From Toxonevra muliebris (Eukaryota; Arthropoda; Insecta; Diptera; Pallopteridae): a stretch of 64,000 bases of DNA. Numbering within the stretch: position 1 is the first letter of the stretch; each line of letters opens with the position of its first letter. The notes beneath the pieces were generated by a model. The model was not told the origin of the DNA. It was given only the letters and a program-made list of their open reading frames with translations, and made no database searches. The stretch lies in the NCBI GenBank assembly GCA_963691655.1, contig OY829328.1, positions 33,003,890-33,067,889 on the forward strand. Direction: 5' to 3'. Positions 46,231 to 57,479 of this stretch are shown here, in pieces. A program made the translations under genes and the position numbers.

Positions 46231-47094
46231 TAGGCCGATTGGGTTGTACAGTGTTATTAGAGGAGGCAGGCATTATATTTCCCGATCACTGAGGCCAGCT
46301 AGTTCTTATTATGTTGCTATCCAGAGATTTCCTAAGGCTGGTGGTTTTAATTTTTTGTTTTCCATTCATGATCAACGATTAAAATGTATGAAAATTTCAT
46401 CAAACAAATGATATTAGTTTTCTGCTTGCTTTTTATTTTAGAATCATTTTTATAACAAAAACAGTTTAATATCCTAAGTACAACTGTGCAGAGAGTATCT
46501 TAAAAATTATGAATAGTATTTTTGTTGTTGTTGTTGTGAAGCCGGAAAGTGAAGATAACAAATCTATTCTTATATTTTTTGAGCATCCTTTTTCTTTATT
46601 CGATTTATATAGATAGAGCAAAATAAAGTCCCTCTAGTGAACGCTTTACAAAACTTCAAGGTAGTAATTGCAAAGAAAGAAGGCAAGAACGACAACAATG
46701 GAATCTTCTACTCACACTAAATAAAAGAAACTGCGAAGATGCTAAAAATCATAGTACTATAGTAGTAAAATACCGTAGTTGTAGTAAATAAGCATAAAGA
46801 AATAGAATAGTAGGAAAAAAAACGGGAATGAAAAAAAAGTACTTTTTCAATAACTTTTCATTTATTTGCTTTTCAATGATTTCATCTATTTACTTGCTTC
46901 TTTTTTTTTGTTGCTTTCCTTCTTTATTTCTTACAGAATTTTTCATCTACCAACAAATTTTTTCCATCTCAATTTCCTACGCTTTGATGGCTTTTTGTTT
47001 GTTTGTATGTGCATGTCTACACTAACAACAAGTTTACGATGGAAAAATTACAACAACAACAACATCCGAAAAAAAAAACAAAACAAATAAAAAA

Positions 47095-47167
47095 GGAAAA
47101 ATAAAGTAGTAGGAAAAAAAAGAAAGGAAAAATAAAGTAGTCGGAAAAAAAGAAAGGAAAAATAAAA
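47095..47167. repeat. short tandem A-rich repeat
   Basis: AAAGGAAAAATAAAGTAGT, then CGGAAAAAAAGAAAGG, occurs about two to three times in a row. Confidence 0.65.
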
Positions 47168-47721
47168 ACGCCAGCATTGATATGAAATTCGATATGAAAA
47201 ATGTAAAAATGTCCTTGCGAAAAGCAGCAGGAAGGTAGAAGCAGAGGCAGGGAAGAAATGAGGGAGTGACAGAGAGGTAGGGTAGCAATTTCGAAATCCC
47301 CGCAAACGATTGAGTGCCAAAAAGTTCTTGAAAGTAAAAAAGCAGAAATAGTAGAAGAAGAACAAGAAATAACGGTACGTATACATAAGTAAATGCGCCC
47401 ACACTGCGTTGAAACTGAAATTGCACAACGGAAATAAAAATCAAATTTAAAATGTTAAGATGTCGACAATAAAAAGGAAGAAAAACGGCAGCGTTGACTA
47501 TAAAAATATAGGCAAAAAAACGAATGAGGTAAAAGAAAGAAGAAGGTTATAAACTGGGGGAAAAGCAAACAAAAACAGTAAAGTGTTGGGGTATGGAGGA
47601 AAGAAAAATGTCACAATTTTTATATAATTTTTTTTTTATTTTTTTTTACTACCGCACTCACAGAAATGTGCCTGGGGAGTTATTTGCAAGACTGGTATCG
47701 TAGCAAAGAAAGTTTTTTTTT

Positions 47722-47753
47722 GGGGAGGGGGGGGGGGGCGGGGGGAAAGAGGG
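47722..47753. repeat. G-rich tract (possible G-quadruplex)
   Basis: GGGGAGGGG is followed by an uninterrupted G run, a C, then GGGGGG and GAGGG. It provides at least four G runs close together. Confidence 0.75.
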
Positions 47754-48260
47754 TCAACTCTTCGTTGGTACTTTTTTACTGTTTAGCAGTAAAGGAAAAC
47801 GCAAATTGTAAATTGAAAAGCGCATTAAAATTTGTCGTAAGAAAACAAGCTACATACATACATATGTATATATATACCTACATAATAACAAAATAAAATA
47901 GAAACAATAACACGTGTTACCCGTTCATATAAATAAAATATGCTAAAATAAAAAGGATTAAAAAGAAAAACATGCTGTTTTACTACAGCATATAAATAAA
48001 ATAATCTAACAGGACTTAGGCTCTTATGGTTCAACAATTTCGATTTTTCCTTTTGTAAAGTCTGCACAGTGCACAGTGATTTGACCCATAGACAAAAGTC
48101 CACAAATTCATAGAACAGAAAGCTAAGAAATCTTATATCAACTTCAAACAACGCTTCTGCTAAGAAGAAGCCAAGAACTCTTAGCCACGAAATAGTTCTC
48201 ATTTTTTAAATATTAATTTCTTACTTTTTATCAAAACTAATTAAACTTTCATGCATTATA

Positions 48261-48590
48261 AGGAGTGAGATCGAAAAAATCTTAACATATATAAAATTCA
48301 ATAGTTTTTAAACACTTGATCTTAGAGTTTTGATTTTTTTTTTTTTTAGTTAATTGATAATATTTTACAAGTTACAGAAAAATATAACTTTTATAGTTCT
48401 AACCTCTATTTATGAACTCGTGGACCTTTTTAGGTAAGCCTTCCCTTAGAGATTTGATAGTTGTTTCAGACACCTTTTTGGAACAGTTTGCCAATCTCCT
48501 TTTAAAATCTTCGATATTTTGGGACAACTTTTTTGTGCTCTTTAAGTTTCTTTTCACAAGAGCCCAATATCTCTCCACTGGTCTTAGCTC
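48261..48590 (-). mobile_element. mariner-type element copy 2, truncated
   Basis: After TA at 48259-48260 the terminus AGGAGTGAGATCGAAAAAAT is the same as in copies 1 and 3. The minus strand codes for the transposase C-terminus (QNIEDFKRRLANC, then EGLP) as in copy 1. The copy stops abruptly near 48590 where an unrelated mariner-like sequence begins, so its other end is lost. Confidence 0.85.
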
Positions 48591-48595
48591 TCACA

Positions 48596-49225
48596 CATTT
48601 CGAGCGGAACGTTGGCAATTTCACGTTTGATATTGTCTTTGAGCTCGTCTAAAGTTGCTGGCTTGTTAGCATCGACCAGTGACTTGATATAGCCCCATAA
48701 AAAGAAATCAAATGGCGTTAGATCGCATGAACCGAGGCCGCCATTCCACCGGACCATTCCTCGAGACGACACGTTCACCGAATTTGCCTTTCAATAAATC
48801 GATTTTGATGCGTGCTGTGTGGCTAGTGGTACCGGCGTTTCAAATGATCAAGTGGCTTTAGTTCTTGACTTGATTTCATCTTGTAAGGATGTGTGTCAAG
48901 ATCTTTTCGCAAAATACGCCACAGTGTCGTTCGAGAGATGTCCAATTCTTGAGAACGACGTGGAATCGACTGATTTGGGTCATTTTGAATCGATACACTT
49001 CTTCTTCGCTTCCAGCGGTACGACGTCGTTTTGGCACCGGAAAATTCAATAGTGAAAATGTGGATTCAAATTTATTCACTATAGCACGCACAGTCTGTCG
49101 GGTGGGACGATTATTACGACCGAAAATTGGAGTACGCGCTCTTAAAGTGGCGATCACAGACTCAGAATTTCGGTAGTAATTTTTAATAACTTCCAAACGT
49201 TGCTGGTTCGTGAACTTAACCATGA
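48596..49225 (-). pseudogene. second Tc1/mariner-like transposase, internally deleted
   Basis: From 49223 the minus strand starts MVKFTNQQRLEVIKNYYRNS, then PTRQTVRAIVNKFESTFS and PKRRRTAGSEEEVYR, the N-terminal helix-turn-helix common in insect mariner-like transposases. After a frame shift it reads LDISRTTLWRIL-like sequence, HPYKMKSSQELKPLDHLKR, then jumps at about 48830 to ARIKIDLLKGKFGERVVSRN. It ends in SCDLTPFDFFLWGYIKSL and PATLDELKDNIKREI (to about 48600). The middle, with the first two catalytic Asp, is missing. The SCDLTPFDFFLWGY block carries the last acidic residue. This family is different from the DD37E-like element beside it. Confidence 0.8.
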
Positions 49226-49329
49226 TGAAAATATTGACTTTAACTAATCTTTTGACATTGACAGTTCATTAAAAAAGTTCAAAGGAGCGTTCATATAAAG
49301 ATACGAAATTTTTCTGTCCCTAGTGGAAA

Positions 49330-51080
49330 ACTCTTTATATCCGTTGGCAACGTATGCTTTGTGTAGCCTCTCTCCTTCGCTTACTTCGCGTCAGTTGTTT
49401 ACTTCGCTCTCACGTACACAACGGACTCTATGTGTCAGCGCCTTAAGTGTAGTAAATTTCATGCTCAACCATGGCCGACCATAATTTTTCCATACTACTT
49501 AGTTAGTTTGCTTCTTTTTTTTATTGATATTAAGCATAAAAAGCCTTTCAAAGTTAGATTCTTTATTTTTCAATGAAGCAGAAAAAATATTAGGCATATA
49601 CTTACAAGCAAAAAAAAAAGGTATTTTTTGACCCCAAAACAAATTTACTTTCATTTTGCTTTCTACTTCTTCAACTTTCTTTTCTCTTTCATTTATTATT
49701 TTTCTTCTTGTTTTTTTTTTTTTTTTGATATTTGTTTTCGTTTTTGTATAAATAAAAAGGACACACACAAAGTGAGCCGTTTGAAAATTAATAATCATTT
49801 TCGTTTAGCTTGACTGATTTATTTATGTATGCGCGCTGCTCCCTTCTTTCACTTCACTCCACTCGGTGATCCTCGCGTACTTGCTCGTTTATTTTTTGTG
49901 AAAACGTTTTTCTTTATGCTCTCATAAGCTTACGGCAATATTCGGAGTTGTTGTTGGTGTTGTTTCGTATACATGCCCATAGGACCTTTTTTAGCTGTTG
50001 TTGTTTTTGTATTTGTATGAGTATATAAAGTATTGCCAACGTTGTCGTACACTGCCTCTGCCCAACTTATGTACACTTCCTGCTACCATTGGATGGCCAT
50101 GCAAGTAAATTTCTAAAAAACAAAAACGAAAAAAATTAAATGCAGAAAAAACGGCAAGAAGTTTTATTTTGTCGTATAAAATAAACATAAAATCAACGCT
50201 TTGTTAAAAAGAAGTAGCGCGCAAAAAATGCAAAATTAAATATAACAGAAAAAATGTTGCATAATTTTCTGCTGAAATAAACGGAAGCGTATCATGTTTC
50301 CTTTTTGCTGTTGTTTCTCTTTTTTTTGCTTACTTGGTATAATTTTTTTCTTTCTTTCTCTCTCTCTCTCTCGCTTGCTTAGGCTCACTGTTGCTTAGTT
50401 ATGCATGCTTGGATGTATGTGTGTTTAACTTTGCGTTGGTTTTTGAAATTTGTGTTTAAGTTAAATTAAAAAATTAGTGTAGAAAAGCAATGTACAAGAA
50501 TTTTTTTTATTTAATACAAATTTTCATTTTAAGTGCCTACCTTTTTAATTTAATTTAAAGCTTACATTTTTGCCTCCTGTTATTAAAATACACGAAATTG
50601 CTGCAATGTTTTACTTTCCTCGGAACCACATCAAAACTACAGTAATTTTCTGGTGGAAGTCTATTACCAAGTTTGATGAATTTTTTTACTATTCCTTTTC
50701 TATTCCTCTTTTTAAGTTACAGCACATAAAAGTGCGCATTTTATGTTCTCGTCACTTTTAAAATTTTCCATTCATTTCTACACTTTTTATAGCAAATAAC
50801 AATGAAAACTACAAAAACAACCACATGCATAGCTGTAGCCAAAAGTTTACAGACTGTACACGGTATATAGAAAGAGACTGACAAAAGTTCATTAAGTTGA
50901 TGGTATTTTGTTAGTTTGTGAAAATCCAAAGTTCGTAAAATAAAATTCAGGAGATCGGTGGGAATGGAAACGAGAAAAATAAAATTAGTGATGTAAGGTT
51001 TGGTAGAAATCCCAATACAACGATTACTTTTATAATAATACACAGCAGCATATGGAAAAGTCCAATTCTGGTTTGTCAAA
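49330..51080. other. host-type noncoding block
   Basis: Contains a CT run (50349-50374), TTGTTGTTGG strings and poly-T. Apparent small peptides have no recognisable domain. Confidence 0.4.
50349..50374. repeat. CT-rich microsatellite (GAGA-like on the minus strand)
   Basis: TTTCTTTCTCTCTCTCTCTC continues for a few more units. It is the complement of a GAGA-type site. Confidence 0.75.
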
Positions 51081-51084
51081 TAAA

Positions 51085-51500
51085 TAAGTAATGCCAGATT
51101 ATAGTTATATAAAAAACTTCATTTGTAAATGCCAAAAGTAAAAATGAAAATGAAAAAAATCACAGCCACGAACACGATACGACTCTTGGCGAAAATCTGC
51201 CAATTCCAGAATCCGAAGAAAATGTAAAATTCCCGGAAACTTTGGGTGAAAAACCCTTTTGCCACTATCAATGGCTTTAATTGGAGACAACAGTATCTCG
51301 TTTCTCTCAAGTTCTACTGGAGTTAGATCAGACGAAAAGTAGCAGTTGTTAGAATTAGATTAAAAGTATCTTAAAATTACCATAAACAACACCCTATAGT
51401 ATTATCCTTTAACTACTATCAGATCTATAGATTGAGGAAATATTGTGCAACGGTCATTACTACTGAGATATTTATCGCGAAGGAAGTCTTACCCGCGCTG
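51085..51500. other. unassigned noncoding interval
   Basis: No feature is recognised. Confidence 0.35.
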
Positions 51501-51504
51501 TTGA

Positions 51505-51807
51505 AAATTATACTTGTGAAGTCGTTAAGTATTTCGTCAACTTAGGATCCAACATCAACATCAACAATAATATCAGCCTTGAAATCAAGCGAAGATTAAG
51601 TTTTGCCAACATATGTTACTAAGGGCTCAGTAGGAAATTGTGAAGCAGAGTCCCCTCTCGACAGACAAAAATAACACTCAATAAATCCCTCATCCATCAC
51701 GTCCTTATGTGTGCCACTGAGACGTGGGCATTGACCACCAATGATGAGAGGAAGATATTCCAGTGTGATTGGACGATTTGTATCGAATAAGATGGGACCA
51801 TGAGCTA
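51505..51807 (+). mobile_element. LINE fragment (same family as 10990-12985)
   Basis: The stretch carries GAAGTCGTTAAGTATTTCGT, AACATCAACATCAACAATAA, CAGCCTTGAAATCAAGCGAAG and GACGTGGGCATTGACCACCA, which match 12370-12680 with many differences. No open frame survives. Copy 3 of the mariner element interrupts its right side at 51808. Confidence 0.85.
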
Positions 51808-52692
51808 AGGAGTGAGATTGAAATAATCTTAACACACGTTTTACCTAATAATTTCAGGAGAACTTGATAGTTTCAGGAGAATTTGACCATCGATAGAAAA
51901 CCTGGTTCGGGAAGAAAACAAGGACCACATGATATTAAGAAAGCCAAGAAAATAGAAAGCATATTGAAAAGGTTTCCAAACACATCGGGTAGAAAATGCT
52001 CTGACTATTTGGTGCGAAAAGTTAAAGCCAATGCATGCAATGAAAACATACAAAATCCAAAAAGTTCCAGACAGGAATGCTGCAAAAAATGTAGACGCCA
52101 AAAGTAAGGCTCGGAAATTAAAATCGAATTTGTGGCAAGCTATATGCAGTTGCGGCAAAAGAAGCAAGTCATTTGTTACAATGGGCTCTATACATACCGA
52201 AATATACATCAAAGAATGTTTGAAAAGGACTTCTTCCTTTCATAAGAGAGCACAATGTATCCACATATTTTTGGCCCGATTTGGCATCATGTCACTACGG
52301 CAAGAAAGATCTGGAGTGGTACCAAAGTAATAACATAGATTTTGTACCAAGAGAAGCCAATCCTCCAAATTGTCCAGAGCTAAGAACAGTGGAGAGATAT
52401 TGAGCTTTTGTGAAAAGAAACTTAAAGAGCACAAAAAAGGTGTCCCAAAATATCGAAGATTTTAAAAGGAGATTGGCAAACTGTTCCAAAAAGGTGTCTC
52501 AAATCTCTAATGGAAGGCTTACCAAAAAAGTTTACGAGTTCATAAATAGTGGTTAGAACTATAAAAGTTATATTTTTCTGTAATTTGTTAAATATTATCA
52601 ATTAAATAAAAAAAAAAAATCAAAACTCTAAGATCAACCGTTTAAAAATTATTGAATTTTATATATTTTAAGATTTTTTCGATCTTACTGCT
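51808..52692 (+). mobile_element. mariner-type element copy 3, internally deleted
   Basis: The copy is 885 bp between TA at 51806-51807 and TA at 52693-52694. Termini are AGGAGTGAGATTGAAATAAT and, inverted, AGCAGTAAGATCGAAAAAAT. Plus-strand coding remnants read TIDRKPGSGRKQGPHDI (near 51885), NTSGRK and LVRKV (near 51990), WQAICSCGKRSKSFV (near 52135), IHTEIYIKECL (near 52190) and REANPPNCPE (near 52355). The last aligned pieces end in NCSKKVS and EGLPKKV. The helix-turn-helix at the N-terminus and the first Asp region are deleted, so it is dead. Confidence 0.9.
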
Positions 52693-52699
52693 TAAACGT

Positions 52700-53165
52700 A
52701 GGGTAGCCAGACGTACTGATTTGATCAGAGCATGTCCTGATTTTTTTTTGAAATCTCGAAATCAGTACGAAAATGTACTGATTTTTGTATTTTGTACTGA
52801 TTTTTCAAATTAATATCTTAAGAACTTTTGTGCTTAACCTAAATGGTCTTAAAATGTCTTAAAATCGTTTTTGCACACAGTCTCATTCCGTTTGTTTCTT
52901 ATTCTGATTGTTCACAAAATAAAATACCTACGCGTTGCTGCTATCGAGAGCAGAAAAACAATATTTTCTTTAAGAAAAGTCAGTTAACGTAAGTTTTTAA
53001 ATGACTAAAAGGAATTTGTTATTAATTGAATTTGTTTATTGTGCAATGGACATTTTTTTAAAAACATTTATCATGAATTAAATGTTTACCAACACTTAGT
53101 TAGAAAGAAAAACTGTAATACGTAAACATGCGTCGTCGATTCGACGAAGCAAGAGGTATGCAGTA
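52700..53165. other. unassigned noncoding interval
   Basis: AGGGTAGCCAGACGTACTGA near 52700 looks like a transposon edge, but no partner is seen. Three CTGATTTTT-type repeats follow to about 52815. Confidence 0.4.
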
Positions 53166-53169
53166 TACC

Positions 53170-53696
53170 TAACGCTCGTATCTTTTTTGGGACCAAAAAC
53201 TATATATTTCTACCAAAAATGTTTAAAAAACTGTAAATCGATTTGAAAAAAACTGTATATTTCGCGGTATGAATTTTTTCGAATGAAAATTAACAAGCAA
53301 AGCAATTTATCTATCATCTAAATTCTCTTTGTTCTCCATTTTCATATCTCTTTCTGTAGTTATATAGAATTTTTGCTTGGAAGGAATTTGACAAAGCGTC
53401 CCGGCTTTCCTATGAGATATTTATAGAAATCAACGCATGCATATTTCAAATTACATTTGACGATAAGAATCGCCTTCAATGTTTCCACTTCTTTCAAAAG
53501 TATACTCGCAACGAGTTGGCATTGTTCTTTCAGGCGTTTTGCATTGCGATTGATAAATTTGAATTTCCTAGCGTTCAAAAATTTGATATTTTTTTCTTAG
53601 TATAAACGCGGTATTTTAGTAAAAAAAGGCGGTATGCGGTTTTGTAGTTGAAAAAACTGTATACTACCGCGAAAAACTGTATAGATACGAGCGTTA
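53170..53696. mobile_element. small terminal-inverted-repeat element (527 bp)
   Basis: The left end TAACGCTCGTATC is mirrored by GATACGAGCGTTA at the right. Next to each end lie GTATA-type strings, and inside are related AAAAACTGTAT and GCGGTAT motifs. AGTATA precedes the left end and follows the right end, giving a possible imperfect 8-bp duplication. A minus-strand frame of 72 codons (53360-53578), NARKFKFINRNAKRLKEQCQ, may be a protein remnant but is not identified. Superfamily uncertain. Confidence 0.65.
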
Positions 53697-53884
53697 AGTA
53701 TAAGTCTAGGCCATGATGTTTTAAATATATTTGAAGTGAAGGACAAAAGTTTACATAAGCGATATTAGATTTTCAGTTTTTGTAAAACTAAAGAATCTAA
53801 AGGACCTACTATTTCCTTTAGGAGGAGAAAAACTGGAAATCCGAAGGTGTATGTAGACTTTTGCCGTTCACTGTATGTACACTC

Positions 53885-53960
53885 TGTAATGAGTGCTAAA
53901 CTGGAGTTCCAGCTACCTCAGGTTCGATTCCCAGATGGGGTTAAATTCTTAAAAAATTTT
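53885..53960 (+). other. tRNA-like B-box sequence, possible SINE remnant
   Basis: CTCAGGTTCGATTCCCAG contains a near-consensus B box (GGTTCGATTCC). The upstream sequence lacks a convincing A box and a full cloverleaf does not fold by eye, so this is not a tRNA gene. A decayed SINE head is possible. Confidence 0.35.
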
Positions 53961-54136
53961 CAAGTAGATTGTTCTATTACTAGCAAAAAATATCAAGAAA
54001 TGCACATGCGCACCTAAGTCATTCTTTAAACTATAATCACCCAAAAGAAACCCCACCCACAAACTTTTTATGTCTTATTGAAAATGAATCGTTTGCAAAG
54101 ATACAATCTATTGTCATAAGTTAAATGGTCACCTCC

Positions 54137-54654
54137 TTAACCCTTTCCCAACGGCGGTACTATATAAAGTACAGCAAATTGAGTAGCCTTTACTGAAAAA
54201 GTGCGGCAAATTTCGCATTCATTTATGTTTGTTTTTGGAAGAAAATAGATGGATCTAACGTCACAATTTTCTTTAGCGGTAGTGGAGTCATTTAAAAAAT
54301 GAAATTTGTGGAAAAATTATTCAATTTGGTGAGAGGTCGTGAAAAAAAAATTAAAATTAAGTATTCAAAAAGTTATTGGAGCTTGAACTCTTCGGAAATT
54401 TATTGTTGGAAGATAAGTTCAGAGGTCAATAAATATAAAAATAGTTTCCTTTCAATGAAAAAATATTTTTGTGGAACAATTTTGGAAGCTTTTTCGCCGA
54501 CTGTACTTTATATAGTACAGGCTAGGAAATGGGTGTGGTTGGGCCAATCATCAAAAGAATAATAAATTTGTAATAAGAAAGGTAAAACAAGCCCATATAC
54601 AAAAAACCGTTAAATTCTGATTACGGGATCTATGTGCCGGCGGGAAAGGGTTAA
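54137..54654. mobile_element. piggyBac-like MITE with subterminal palindromes
   Basis: The body of 510 bp (54141-54650) is bounded by TTAA on both sides. Termini are CCCTTTCCCAACGGCGG and, inverted, CCCTTTCCCGCCGGCAC. Near the left end lies GTACTATATAAAGTACAG and near 54500 the related CTGTACTTTATATAGTACAG. TTAA and CCC..GGG fit piggyBac. An 87-codon frame inside (54299-54562) has no recognised domain. Confidence 0.82.
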
Positions 54655-54779
54655 AACAATTTCCGTCGTAGGTTTTACTCTCAATTGCACCTATCATAGC
54701 TGACGAAAACTTTAGCCTTAGCCACACTGCAATTCAGTTTCAATTAATAAATGATTTTTTAACTATTTAAGTTTTCTTA

Positions 54780-55640
54780 CTGGGAATATGCCGGCATAAA
54801 AACAACAAACACAATAACTTTATGAACACAAAATTACATCTATTAGTTTATTATTTTATTTCCTCACTACTGAACACACAGACAAACTCACACTCACATT
54901 CACAGTAATAAAATTTTGTTTTTGTAAGTTTTGTTGTTGCTATTGCTGGCTGCCATTTATTGGTAGACAAAAAAAAAGGTCAACTTTTTTGAACTACTTA
55001 AGTGGTTCGTTTTTACTTGAAAATTTTATTTGTACACACTTCACTTTAAACTCTTCGTTGTAGCTTTTAGTGTATTCTTCTATTTATATATTTTTGTATG
55101 TAGTAGTAATTATTTTCCAGAGAGACACTCTTACCAAATAAAGCTTAGCTACACGTCGTAATATTTGCTGCTGCTGTTGCTACTCTACATACACACATTT
55201 CTAAGCATTCCTTACTAATATTCCCCTGGCTCTATTCTCCCTCATTATTCACATCTCGTCCTTTACACATTCCCCAGTGCCAGACCATCATTGGTGTTTT
55301 TTTTGTTGTTGTATTTTGTGCGGTGGTGAATGAATTTCGGACATTTTAACTGCTTTTCACTTTTCCGCTGGAAAATTTCAAATATTTTTGTTGTCTTTGT
55401 TGTTGTTACTGTTTTGGGTTTTATCCTCTTGGTTTTTGTGGTTTAGTTTTATGATTTATTTTGCAATTTGGTTTTTATTACGATTGCTGTTTTGAGTATA
55501 ATTTAAAATATCCTTCTTTATTTATTTTTATGATGGTCAGTTTTGTAAATTTTTCATCTTTCCATTTGGTTTTGTTTTTTATTTGTTTGCTACTACTGCT
55601 ACTTCTGTTTCTACTTTATACTTTTATTACTATTTAGTTG
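54780..55640. other. host-type noncoding block
   Basis: Contains CTGCTGCTGTTGC, TTGTTGTTGTATT and T-rich strings. No gene is supported. Confidence 0.45.
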
Positions 55641-55861
55641 GAATTTAATGTGAATTTTAGCATTGGGAATATACCTATGGTAAAAATATAGATCCTTAAG
55701 ATAATATGTGAATATTTCAGTAGATTCTATGTTCAGATATAAGGCCGTTTTTAAAATTATACATATGTATTAATTGATAAATTCTTATTATTTAGAAATT
55801 CGTTTTAGTTTGGTATTTAAATCGAAAATATGTGTTCAAAAATGTTCCATCATTACTTAGG

Positions 55862-57475
55862 AAAGGTTAGGTTTGGAAGGCGTGTGCGAATATATATATA
55901 TACCCGCACTTCCACTCGGAGACTTAATTGTCCATTGTGATTGCCCTCATTTAATTGCCCGGAGGAGGCACGTCTCTAACCACGGTTTCCGTCAGCAGTC
56001 CAGGTAATGTCTTTATTGAACCATTTGGTTCTCCGGATGAAGGTAAGAGATCCGATAGTTCTACTTTCGTTATCTCTGTTAGACTATTGAAAAAGCGCGA
56101 CCCCAAACATTGGAGTCTGCTCATCTGCAGCCTTGGACATTGACATTGAAAGTGAAGAATCGATTCTGTCTCTTCTTCATCCTGACAACTTCTGCACAGT
56201 CCGCTCGTTGGAATACGCCACCGTTGAAGCATTGGTGCAATAGCACAATGTCCAGTTATGACTCCTGTGAGCAGACGTACTGCAGATTTGTTGTGCCCTA
56301 AGAGGACATTTGTCCACTTCCTATCTAACCTTGGCCACAAGGCCTGTGAAACTATACAGTCATCTAGGTTTGTCCAAGCGTCGTTTGACACCGCGATGGT
56401 GTACTCGTCTATTTTCCTAAATAGTTCACACATCGGAGATTGTATAGAGGTATCCGCCTCGTTAATGTCCATTTCAGAGCCCCTTCTGGCCATTTCATCT
56501 GCTATTTCGTTCCTTTCAATATTGCTATGTCCAGGAACCCAGCAGAGAGTGATCTTGTGGTGCTCAATGGCCATCAGTGAAGCACGACATTTCTTTACAA
56601 TCTCCGATTTAACTATTTTGGATTCTATTGCCTTCATTGCAGCCTGACTGTCAGTAAAGATAGTGATATTCGAAATCTGAATCGTACTGTCTGGTAGAAG
56701 TCGAGCTGCTTTCTCAATAGCAAAAATGTCTGACTGAAAAACGCTGCAGCTGTCAGGAAGACGATACGACAGCCTTAGTTGCAGGTCTTCGGAATAGAGA
56801 CCAGCTCCAGTTCCATTCTCCATCTTTGAGCCATCGGTAAAGATGGCAATGCCATCATTACCTGTTACCGAACCGGACTCCCAGTCTTCCCTGGTTGGAT
56901 ATAGAGTTGGAATTCTAGTCATAAAATCTAAATTTGAAGTCATATAATCCGTGGCCACATCTAATTTAGCTGTGATTCCATTTTGACGCCTCCGCTTTAT
57001 CTCACTCAAAGTTGTAGAGTGTCCATAGTTTGCTGATCTACACACGTTGGATTCTCTCATTCTAAGAGCTCCTTTTGCGGCACAGCCTTGAACAAAAACC
57101 CGTAACGGGAAGAGATGAAATATCATATTCATACCTTCCTGAGATGCACTACTTACAACCTCTGAGATCCCCAGGCTGACAAGTCTCTGTATTTTTCCCA
57201 TGCGAGCTTCGTTGCTCTTCTTACCTAACGCCTGTCACCAGACGAGGGACCCATAGGTGTTGATGGGTCGAATGATTGTGATGTACATTCCATGAATAAC
57301 GTACGGTGACAATCCCCATCTTTTCCCAAAGGTCCTTTTACAGGTATAGTATGCAGCCAGTCCCTTCTTCGTTCTCTCTTCGATATTCCTTCTCCAATTA
57401 AGTTTCGAATCATTACTTAAGTTAAACTGTTTTTCTTTTTTGGAACAGATAAATATATACATGTCAAAAGTGAAG
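55862..57475 (-). mobile_element. 5'-truncated LINE carrying an RNase H ORF
   Basis: The minus strand runs from reverse-transcriptase end sequence (57475) through RNase H to a 3' end near 55862. It ends in CCAAACCTAACC after a TATATATATATA run, the kind of tail seen in several fly LINEs. The frame is described in the next entry. The missing 5' part is a normal LINE truncation. Confidence 0.8.
55951..57462 (-). pseudogene. LINE ORF2 C-terminal region with RNase H domain
   Basis: From 57462 one frame runs to 55951. WRRNIEERTKKGLAAYYTCK then TFGKRWGLSP and RPINTYGSLVW are the end of the reverse transcriptase. A single TGA (codon after SLVW, near 57233) interrupts it, then it continues QALGKKSNEARMGKIQRLVS. 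The RNase H region follows: FTDGSKMENGTGAG (first Asp), QSDIFAIEKAARLL (Glu), FTDSQAAMKAI (second Asp), CWVPGHSNIERNEIADEMAR (His and last Asp). VITGHCAIAP and CRSCQDEEETESILHFQCQC form the C-terminal Cys/His region. Apart from the one stop, the frame is open, so the copy is fairly young. RNase H degrades the RNA of RNA:DNA hybrids during retrotransposition. Likely I/LOA-type; clade not certain. Confidence 0.88.
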
Positions 57476-57479
57476 TATC

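Larger units (their letters stand above)
46480..48240. other. host-type noncoding block
   Basis: Contains TTGTTGTTGTTG (46521), repeated GGAAAAATAAAGTAGTAGGA-type units (47095-47165), poly-T and a long G run. No gene is supported. Confidence 0.45.

Noticed and set aside
52700..52720. AGGGTAGCCAGACG as a hAT terminus
   Set aside because: It looks similar to some transposon edges, but no opposite end or target duplication was found.
55955..56647. Plus-strand open frames across the RNase H LINE
   Set aside because: They mirror the minus-strand RNase H frame, which carries all catalytic residues.
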